A stretch of DNA of 9,954 bases. Origin: Clostridia bacterium. GTDB taxonomy: Bacteria; Bacillota; Clostridia; UMGS1810. Under the pieces are notes generated by a model that saw only the letters and a list, made by a program, of their open reading frames with translations, was not told where the DNA came from and ran no database searches. A program made the translations under genes and the position numbers. This document shows positions 1 through 6,400 of this stretch, in pieces. Location of the stretch: assembly GCA_016293435.1 (NCBI GenBank), contig JAEDEG010000100.1, positions 1-9,954 on the forward strand, written 5' to 3'. Position 1 is the stretch's first letter, and every line of letters starts with the position of its first letter.

Positions 1-75
1 CGCCTCCCCAGCCTCCGCCTGAGCCTGCATAGGAGCCTGCATCTATGGCAAGACCTCCCTTATAGTAAAGCTGGA
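1..75 (-). repeat. Terminal 75-bp direct repeat, left copy (within left-hand lyase)
   Basis: Bases 1-75 align without gaps to 9880-9954, in the same orientation, with five differences. Both encode the lyase segment QLYYKGGLAIDAGSYAGSGG and the following GWG. Four differences are synonymous; the fifth changes Gly to Asp. This shows the lyases at the two ends are close paralogues, and that the window ends at equivalent points in both. Confidence 0.9.
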
Positions 76-1882
76 AGGTGCCAAGATCTGCGTGCTGATG
101 GTCGAGTATTCTTTTTTCGCGAGCTTCAAACTGTGCTACAGCGGCATTGGAGTCCTGACCGAGTGTCCAATTTGTGCGAGCAAACATTGAAGTGAGAGGA
201 TAGGTGGTTCTCATGGTGAGCGGAAGCTCATCTATGGATTTTGCCTCGTCTTCGTCAAAGTTAATGAGCACAGACGGAATAATGGGATCAAAGCTTAGTG
301 CATAGCCTGCCAATGAATTGTCTATGCGGGCAAAGCTCTCTACATAGGGATCATCTGTCATGGCTGTGGTATAGTTGAATGTGGAATTGTCGTGGGTTTT
401 CCAATGATAATCCTTGTTATTTGCAGTTGACCAAGACCAGCTGTCACCCCATTTGGATAGATAGCCCATAGGAAGCCTTGCATAAATAAACTTTTTGGTT
501 ACATTGGCAAGGTTATCCAAATCGCCCAAGATGCCTTCTTCATAGCCCATACGGGTGTAGAGCAGATTGCCGAAAAGCTCCCAGCCATAACGGGTTGTAC
601 CATAGTCGTGACCGGCATAGTGACCTCCGGTTGTGTTCCAGAGCTTGCGAATGTCTAAATATTCGGCAAACATTCTGCCTGCGGACACATCATACATTTC
701 GGGATCTTCATCATAAATTGCAATGCCGGGAACCAAAAGGTGACCGAATATTTCGCCCTCACCCGAGTGGCCGGAAATACTAAGCTGATTTACCGGAGGG
801 TAACCTATTTCTTTTTGCAAAGCAGTTGCTTTTAGCATTTTGATAAAATATGCCTTGTCATCATCGGTCATAAGATCGTAGCACCAGTCATATACCATAC
901 CTGCAGCCATCATGGTTTTGCCCATTTCACGGGTAATATCACCGGTTTTGGGGTTGTAGGCAACGGTTTTGAAATAGTTGCGCATTGCATCGATAGCAAC
1001 CCTTGTGTGATCTGCATCTCTGAGACCGAGAGCATAAAAGAGCGCTCTGTGGATTATACCGGTTAAAATATAGTCGCTGAAGTTATCAAGCTTTGAAGTA
1101 TCGAGCAAGCCTTCACCAAGATCGCGATCTGCCGCTTCTATAGTGCGGGCATACATATCCTTGTTATCTGCTCTTTGCATGTAGGAGAGAATTTGGGGAA
1201 TGTCATCTTTGGTAAAGAGAACTCTGGGATGACCTTCGATAGGATACAGGGTCGGATCGGGGTATAAGCCCTCAAAATTGAAGCCTGTGGTCATACCGGG
1301 AACATCATCTTTGCCGCTTGGCGTAAATGCCGGGTCGTCAGTTATGATAATCCTGTCGACAATGAATCCGGGCTCTCTGTACTGAATATTCACAGCTGTA
1401 CGATCTCCTTTTTTTATGCCGACAGAGCCGAGCGAGCGCCACTGATAGTCCGGAGCTGCCGTTAGATAGTTTGCAACATAATTATAAGAATTTATTGCGT
1501 GGAAAAACGAGTCATTGCCGTCGGTCAATGCTTTGTATTTGAGCCATACATAAACATTATAATTATTATCTGTGTCAAATTCTGCTCTTAGGTCATATCC
1601 TGCGGCGGGGTCGGCATTTTGCCGCCATGCAACCGGCACAAACTGAACTGCCATACCGCCCGATGCGTCTTCGTCCTCAATAATTACTGCCTCTGACGAA
1701 AATTCCATATCTTCGGCTTCTAATATGAGTGTACCCTCTGTAACGATTGGCACCGGAGTTTCGGGAAGATTTACTTTTGGGTTTTTGACCTTTTCGTATT
1801 CAGCCAGTGCGGATATATTGCCAAAGCAAAGGCAGAATGCCAAACAAAAGGTCACTGCCTTGAAAAATAAGCTTTTTTTCAT
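1..1882 (-). CDS. Secreted heparinase II/III-like polysaccharide lyase, N-terminal part (runs off left edge)
   Basis: This frame is open from ATG at 1882-1880 to base 1, giving 627 residues with no stop; the C-terminus lies outside the window. Residues 1-27 are a signal peptide (MKKSLFF, hydrophobic core, ending ALA before EY). Residues about 48-183 start with LILEAEDM and end with VDRIIITDD, the usual edges of a CBM6/CBM35-like carbohydrate-binding jelly roll. From about residue 215 (HPRVLFTKDDIP) an alpha-helical segment follows, as in the alpha/alpha-toroid of heparinase II/III-type lyases. Candidate catalytic residues by analogy with that superfamily are H372 (SGHSGEGE), H421/Y422/Y427 (GGHYAGHDYG) and H595/H597 (DHQHADLGTFQLYYKGG, the start of the C-terminal beta-sandwich). 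The family cleaves uronic-acid polysaccharides by beta-elimination; the substrate here is unknown, and activity is inferred. It is a paralogue of the lyase at the right edge. The start is supported by GGAG nine bases upstream and by the signal peptide. Confidence 0.85.
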   Translation of the reverse strand, partial: MKKSLFFKAVTFCLAFCLCFGNISALAEYEKVKNPKVNLPETPVPIVTEGTLILEAEDMEFSSEAVIIEDEDASGGMAVQFVPVAWRQNADPAAGYDLRAEFDTDNNYNVYVWLKYKALTDGNDSFFHAINSYNYVANYLTAAPDYQWRSLGSVGIKKGDRTAVNIQYREPGFIVDRIIITDDPAFTPSGKDDVPGMTTGFNFEGLYPDPTLYPIEGHPRVLFTKDDIPQILSYMQRADNKDMYARTIEAADRDLGEGLLDTSKLDNFSDYILTGIIHRALFYALGLRDADHTRVAIDAMRNYFKTVAYNPKTGDITREMGKTMMAAGMVYDWCYDLMTDDDKAYFIKMLKATALQKEIGYPPVNQLSISGHSGEGEIFGHLLVPGIAIYDEDPEMYDVSAGRMFAEYLDIRKLWNTTGGHYAGHDYGTTRYGWELFGNLLYTRMGYEEGILGDLDNLANVTKKFIYARLPMGYLSKWGDSWSWSTANNKDYHWKTHDNSTFNYTTAMTDDPYVESFARIDNSLAGYALSFDPIIPSVLINFDEDEAKSIDELPLTMRTTYPLTSMFARTNWTLGQDSNAAVAQFEAREKRILDHQHADLGTFQLYYKGGLAIDAGSYAGSGGGWGG

Positions 1883-1887
1883 ATATT

Positions 1888-1895
1888 CTTTCTCC
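1888..1895 (-). promoter_or_regulatory. Ribosome binding site of the left-hand lyase gene
   Basis: On the minus strand GGAGAAAG lies upstream of the ATG at 1882-1880, with the GGAG core nine bases from the start codon. This fits a Shine-Dalgarno site and supports the chosen start, which also begins a good signal peptide. Confidence 0.6.
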
Positions 1896-1980
1896 AATCT
1901 GCCGACAATTCATAATAAAAATATGATTTGTGCGGCTGTTTTTTTAATATGATAAAATTTTTGTTGTACTTTATTGTATT

Positions 1981-2027
1981 TTCATAAATGCTTTGAAAAT
2001 TGCTGTCAGAGCATTTGCATTTATAAA
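1981..2027 (-). terminator. Possible hairpin downstream of the 873-residue SLH gene (no U-tract)
   Basis: Perfect 8-bp inverted arms, ATAAATGC at 1984-1991 and GCATTTAT at 2017-2024, are separated by 25 bases. Read as minus-strand RNA the stem extends to 11 pairs with one U-G wobble; as plus-strand RNA the same position is a C/A mismatch, so the fold favours the minus transcript. It starts 27 bases after the stop codon of the upstream gene, where a terminator would be expected. However, the stem is AT-rich, the loop is long, and no run of U follows, so it is not a classical intrinsic terminator. It may be a weak attenuating or RNA-processing structure, or chance. Confidence 0.25.
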
Positions 2028-2053
2028 CCAATCTTAGCTCTAAAAGCAATTGA

Positions 2054-4675
2054 TTATTTATAAATTACTATAGCTCTTGGTGTTGAGTTATGGCTGTGAA
2101 CAAAGAGGTTTGTAGCTTTATCGCCATATTCAATTTCCGAAAGAATATTAGATTTTGTAGTGGAATATACATCAATCTCTCTGCCGGTTGTGTCTACAAC
2201 TATGAGCTTATATTTTGCTGTGATATAGCTGAGCTCAGTCTCATATTCATTGGTTGTTTCGTTTAGCACCTTGAGAGTAAATGCATCATTATCTGCCCAG
2301 TATGCCTTACCGTATACAAATCGGTTGCTCGTGTAGAACATGCGGTTTGTGGGATTGGTGTAGGCAGTGCCATCATACTTTTGTCCCATTTTGCGTGTGC
2401 TTTCGGTAAACACCTTGTTAATCTGACGAACGCATCCCTCAACCTCAGGACCCATCTGAATAATATCACCGGGCTTTAGACCTGCGGCAATTTCGGGAAG
2501 AAGATTTGCGGTTGCTTCGCCGGATTGTGTTACACCTGTGAGCTTAACAACCTTGTCATAATCGTCATTAAAAACATTGGTTACCGATTTGATTACAAAA
2601 ATGTTCTCACCGTCATCAGGTGCACTATAGTCTGACTGAGACATCTCAAAAACCATAATTCTCATCATGGGGCTGTTTGCCTTGACACCATATCCGGTAA
2701 AAAGGTCAAAATTGGTTGAATCGCCTATGTTGGTATGCTTTCCATAGGCGGTATCATCATCACGCTCACTCTCTGCCGGAACTCTGAACATAACCGATGA
2801 GGAGCTCATAAGAAGCTGACCGCCAAAGCTGTCGCTTCTGAGATAATATGAGGTGTTTTTGGACACATCGGGCAAACGGAAAAATCCGTCGACGGTGGTG
2901 TCGGTGCTGTCGCCCGAGTAGCGAACCCACTTGATTTGCTTGTCGGCATTTAGTCGATACAAAATGGGCTGACGCTTAACTCTGCCATTTGAAGTGCCGG
3001 CAATTGCAATTGCTTCGTCGGCTTTTTTCTTGCCCTCCGGTTTTGATGCTACCTCAACCTCCACCTTGTCGGTAAGGTCATATATGCTTATTTTGCCATC
3101 GGAGCCGAGAAGCTTCATTCTGTAGGTTTCGTCCATGATGCCTTCACTGCCGGCATCGATAAGATAGCCTATGCGATAGGAATCGGCGGCATCGGATTCT
3201 ACTTCACATACTCTGCCTTCGTGATTGAAATATACGGTAATCTCCTCGCCCAATTTGAGGTCATCGGTGTTTGGTGATTTGCCAAAGCCGGAAGAAATTT
3301 TGAACTTGTTACTGTCAACCTCAATAATATAGGGCTTTCCGTTTTCATTTTGGATAGAATTAAGAGTACCGGTGTATTTTTCTATGGTTACAATAATTTT
3401 GGTTATATTGCCGTTTGTATCACGCATTACGCTAAGCACATCGCCACTTGTTATTATATCGGGGGAGATGGGCTGGTCGATAGCATTTACAACGCTTACA
3501 TCATCAAGATTTTTTGTGTCGATAACGGTGTCGCCGTGATATTTGTTGTAAATAACACCGCGTTCTACGCTGTCCACCACATAGCTGTCGTAGGCTCTGA
3601 CCTTGATGATATCATATTTTAAATCATCATTGTTGTCTACAAGCTCTACATAGCCGTCTTGGCTTTTTATGATAAACGGGGTTATCAAGGATGGATTGTA
3701 GCTTGTGAGAACCTCGTTATTATAGATAAGAATGGTATCGGTGGTTATTTTGAGCTTTACCTCTTTATCGTTTGATATATAAGTGATATTGTCGGGACTA
3801 ACCGAAGCAAGATCCTCGGGCTCAATTGTAACCACTTTGTTGCCGCAGCTTTCCATATATAGGATTTTTCTTTTGCTGCCGTCTTTTGTGTAGAAGGCTT
3901 CTACATTCAGTCCAAGGGAGGAGCTGTCGATAAGCACACTTTCGGGAGCGGAGTATTCTGTTTTGTCAATGCTTATTTTGCCGTCGCTCACCGAGCCGTT
4001 TAGGCTAACGCCGCACACGCCGTCTACCATGCCCTTGACATAGTATATTGAGCAGTAGTAGCTAAGATAATTTTCATCCAAAATCTCAAGCTTTTGGTCA
4101 TAGCTCAGTTCTGCCATGTCAACGCTTACTGCCAGGCGAAGCATATCGGCAACACCTGCCACGGTGACCTTGTAGTTCATGTCGGGAGGAGCGAGCTTTG
4201 TGAGCCCCATACCTGTGGCTGTGGCATAATATCCGGCAGGGTATCCGCCCTTGCTCTCGGCTTCTGCCTTTCTGCCCAAAAGCACTACAAAGGTTTTTAC
4301 AAGCTGAATGTAGGTTAGCTCTGCATTTGGCGAGAATGTGCCGTCGCCGTTGCCGTTTAGTATTCCTGCCGATATGGCGGCAGAAACATAGGGAGCCAAA
4401 TCGCTGTCTACATCGGTGGGAACGTATGGCATATATTCCGTTTCAACACCCGAATGGTAGAACATGATAGAAGATACAAGCCTTGCAAGCTGTGCTCTGG
4501 TGAAGGTATCGGTACCTATCAGGCTTTCGTCCAAAAGTCCAAGTGTCTTGGCAAATTTGAGATTGTCGGAATCGGGTAATTCTACATTTGCATTGTCCGA
4601 TACTTCTGCAAAGGCGGCAAATGATGAAAACACCATACATACTAAAACTAATAAACTGATTATCTTTTTGTTCAT
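2054..4675 (-). CDS. Secreted SLH-domain protein, 873 residues, with long beta-rich body
   Basis: Residues 1-23 are a signal peptide (MNKKIISLLVLVCMVFSSFAAFA). Residues about 37-184 hold three SLH-like units of falling quality: unit 1 has FTRAQLARLVSSIM (T59-R60), unit 2 is recognisable at about 86-134 (PYVSAAISAGILNGNGDGTF) but has LTYIQ where TRAE is expected, and unit 3 (about 143-184) keeps only the general pattern with VTVAG. The remaining roughly 680 residues are beta-rich, with many Asp, Lys and Gly turns and no catalytic motif that I recognise; I infer a string of small beta domains as in other clostridial surface proteins. SLH domains bind pyruvylated wall polysaccharide, so a cell-surface or S-layer role is likely. 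The start follows AAGGAGG by nine bases and the gene lies 14 bp after the other SLH gene. Function beyond wall association is unknown; it could be a structural S-layer protein or an accessory to the lyases. Confidence 0.85.
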   Translation of the reverse strand: MNKKIISLLVLVCMVFSSFAAFAEVSDNANVELPDSDNLKFAKTLGLLDESLIGTDTFTRAQLARLVSSIMFYHSGVETEYMPYVPTDVDSDLAPYVSAAISAGILNGNGDGTFSPNAELTYIQLVKTFVVLLGRKAEAESKGGYPAGYYATATGMGLTKLAPPDMNYKVTVAGVADMLRLAVSVDMAELSYDQKLEILDENYLSYYCSIYYVKGMVDGVCGVSLNGSVSDGKISIDKTEYSAPESVLIDSSSLGLNVEAFYTKDGSKRKILYMESCGNKVVTIEPEDLASVSPDNITYISNDKEVKLKITTDTILIYNNEVLTSYNPSLITPFIIKSQDGYVELVDNNDDLKYDIIKVRAYDSYVVDSVERGVIYNKYHGDTVIDTKNLDDVSVVNAIDQPISPDIITSGDVLSVMRDTNGNITKIIVTIEKYTGTLNSIQNENGKPYIIEVDSNKFKISSGFGKSPNTDDLKLGEEITVYFNHEGRVCEVESDAADSYRIGYLIDAGSEGIMDETYRMKLLGSDGKISIYDLTDKVEVEVASKPEGKKKADEAIAIAGTSNGRVKRQPILYRLNADKQIKWVRYSGDSTDTTVDGFFRLPDVSKNTSYYLRSDSFGGQLLMSSSSVMFRVPAESERDDDTAYGKHTNIGDSTNFDLFTGYGVKANSPMMRIMVFEMSQSDYSAPDDGENIFVIKSVTNVFNDDYDKVVKLTGVTQSGEATANLLPEIAAGLKPGDIIQMGPEVEGCVRQINKVFTESTRKMGQKYDGTAYTNPTNRMFYTSNRFVYGKAYWADNDAFTLKVLNETTNEYETELSYITAKYKLIVVDTTGREIDVYSTTKSNILSEIEYGDKATNLFVHSHNSTPRAIVIYK

Positions 4676-4684
4676 ATCATCAAG

Positions 4685-4691
4685 CCTCCTT
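4685..4691 (-). promoter_or_regulatory. Ribosome binding site overlapping the preceding stop codon
   Basis: AAGGAGG on the minus strand lies nine bases upstream of the ATG at 4675-4673. Its first two bases are the last two of the TAA stop codon (4692-4690) of the upstream SLH gene. A ribosome ending on the upstream gene therefore sits on this site, which suggests translational coupling of the two SLH proteins. Confidence 0.8.
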
Positions 4692-6372
4692 ATTTGTCAG
4701 TGAATGCCACACAGATAAGCTTTGCCGCCTCGGCACGGGTAAGCTGTGTGTCGGGTGAAAAGCTGCCATCGGGTTTGCCGTTTATTATACCCAGGGCACT
4801 CAGGGCATATATATAATCTTTTGCCCAATCCGAAATAGAGCCGTCGTCGGTAAATTCGGCTTGGGTGCCTTTGTCTTCAACACCAAGGGCTCTGCCTATA
4901 ATGGCTGCCGCCTGTTCACGCGTTATTTCGCTTTCGGGTGAGAAGCTTGTTTCACCTGTGCCCGATATAATGCCCGCTTTTAGTGCGGCACCGATGTATG
5001 GAGTGCTCCACAAATTTTGTGAATCGGCAAAGCTGCATGCGGCAGCATCGGGTGCAAGCCCCATAACAGATACCATAATCTTGGCAAATTCTGCCCTGGT
5101 AACATTGCCCTCGGGCTTGAAGCTTCCGTCTGCATAGCCGTTAATTACACCCTTTTGAGAAAGAGCGGCAATGTACTCGGCTGCCCAATGCTCAGAGGAA
5201 ACATCCGCAAACTCAGCACCTTCGGGATTTTGAGGCTCAGCCGGAGTATCGGGTACAACGTAGCCCGGTGTGTTGTTGGAGCCGCTGCCCGCACCGCCGT
5301 AATTGCCCGAGGAGCTTTGACCTGAGCTGTTTGATTTGGAGCTTTGATTTGCCACTTCATCATTGAATACATCGGCAAGAAGAGTTAGGGCAGTTTTGTT
5401 TGAAGAAACTGTTTTTTTGCATACAGCGTCCTTTTTGGAAGAGCTTAATTTATTGTAGTCGGATATATCAAATCCGGCTGAGGTAAGCTCCGATTCGTAC
5501 TTTGTAAGGAGCTGTGACATATGGGAATATCCCATGTTTGCATTGTTGGTAAAAAGATTTGCCAAAACAATCTCATTAAAGCTTTGAGCCAAAGAGGCTT
5601 TGGTCGGATAGGTTGATGCAAAAAGAGCTGCGCGAACAGAGGCTTTACCGTTGTCGTTGAGACCTTTTACATAGTCTTCATATATAACCTCGTCCGAAAT
5701 GCCGATTATATCTGCATAAAGCATAGTGCCATCGGCATCATAAAGCTTTGCATTGTCGGTATTGAAGGCTGCCAAAACCATAGCCTGCTTAAACAAATTT
5801 GTAAATTTGTCTACATCGGGCACGGTTTCGCTTTTCATATCAAAGCCGCCGTTTTCGTCACGAAGACCGGCTAAGGCTGAGGCGATTTGAGCTTTGGCAG
5901 CATCATCATAGAGTGCATAGCCCTTTAGCGTAAACATAGCTGCGCCTTCTTCAACATCGGCAGATGTGATATTACCCGCAGAGATTGAAGTGATGAAGCT
6001 TTGCTTTACACTCTCGGGGTAAAATGAAAACTCAACCGTTTCATAAGCATTGTTTGCAGCAACAACCGCAGTGAAATGATCGCCGCCGGTTGTGTTGTTC
6101 AGCCTAAAGTCGAAGCTGTAGCCGTTTTGATCGGCTACGGTATCTCTGCTATAGAGAATTACTCCGTCGGCTGAGGAAAGCATATCTGCCAAGGTGCAGC
6201 CGTCATTTAGCACATAAAGCATGACCTTGCTGTGTTCGGGTGCTTCGCCCTTTACCGAGAGAGTGTTGGTGGAGCTATCTGCAATATCTACACTCGGACC
6301 TGCCTGTACCGCAAAGACAAGTGCATGCGAAATTAGCAAAAGGCTCGAAATAAATTTCTTTACATTATTCAT
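4690..6372 (-). CDS. Secreted protein with three C-terminal SLH domains, 560 residues
   Basis: I start this gene at ATG 6372-6370, preceded by GGAGGG five bases away and followed by a signal peptide (MNNVKKFISSLLLISHALVFAVQA). The same frame is open further upstream to an ATG at 6459, but that would overlap the lyase gene and bury the signal peptide. The mature N-terminal half (to about residue 340) begins with a beta-rich section and continues as a mostly helical section of repeated short segments; I do not recognise its family. A Ser/Gly then Pro-rich linker spans about 344-387. Three canonical SLH domains follow at about 388-440, 444-497 and 505-557, with motifs VTRAEFAKIM, ITREQAAAII and LTRAEAAKLI. 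These bind secondary wall polysaccharide non-covalently, so the protein is displayed on the cell surface. It lies 28 bp after the right-hand lyase and 14 bp before the next SLH gene, so co-transcription is likely. It may present the N-terminal part as a binding or anchoring module for the lyases; that is inference. Confidence 0.9.
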   Translation of the reverse strand: MNNVKKFISSLLLISHALVFAVQAGPSVDIADSSTNTLSVKGEAPEHSKVMLYVLNDGCTLADMLSSADGVILYSRDTVADQNGYSFDFRLNNTTGGDHFTAVVAANNAYETVEFSFYPESVKQSFITSISAGNITSADVEEGAAMFTLKGYALYDDAAKAQIASALAGLRDENGGFDMKSETVPDVDKFTNLFKQAMVLAAFNTDNAKLYDADGTMLYADIIGISDEVIYEDYVKGLNDNGKASVRAALFASTYPTKASLAQSFNEIVLANLFTNNANMGYSHMSQLLTKYESELTSAGFDISDYNKLSSSKKDAVCKKTVSSNKTALTLLADVFNDEVANQSSKSNSSGQSSSGNYGGAGSGSNNTPGYVVPDTPAEPQNPEGAEFADVSSEHWAAEYIAALSQKGVINGYADGSFKPEGNVTRAEFAKIMVSVMGLAPDAAACSFADSQNLWSTPYIGAALKAGIISGTGETSFSPESEITREQAAAIIGRALGVEDKGTQAEFTDDGSISDWAKDYIYALSALGIINGKPDGSFSPDTQLTRAEAAKLICVAFTDK

Positions 6373-6377
6373 TATAT

Positions 6378-6383
6378 CCCTCC
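6378..6383 (-). promoter_or_regulatory. Ribosome binding site that fixes the start of the 560-residue SLH protein
   Basis: GGAGGG on the minus strand stands five bases before the ATG at 6372-6370. It lies wholly in the 28-bp gap after the stop codon of the lyase gene (6403-6401). This decides against the longer upstream start at 6459. Confidence 0.8.
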
Positions 6384-6400
6384 ATAAATGTGTATAAAAA

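Larger units (their letters stand above)
1883..2053. other. 171-bp AT-rich intergenic gap between the 873-residue SLH protein and the left-hand lyase
   Basis: This is the only sizeable non-coding gap in the window. It is clearly more AT-rich than the flanking genes. On the minus strand it holds the hairpin described separately, a TACAAT that could serve as a -10 element (1973-1978), and the ribosome site of the lyase. I found no good TTGACA-like -35 at proper spacing from that or other -10 candidates (TATCAT at 1949-1954, TATTAT at 1912-1917), so I do not call a promoter. The gap is long enough for the lyase to have separate transcriptional control from the three genes upstream. Confidence 0.5.

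Noticed and set aside
595..1952. Plus-strand frames at 595-783 and 1725-1952.
   Set aside because: They lie antisense to the left-hand lyase, with no ribosome site or recognisable protein, and the lyase frame has clear family features.
1912..1978. Promoter for the left-hand lyase using TACAAT, TATCAT or TATTAT as a -10 element.
   Set aside because: No acceptable -35 hexamer lies 16-18 bases upstream of any of them, and such hexamers are expected by chance in AT-rich DNA.
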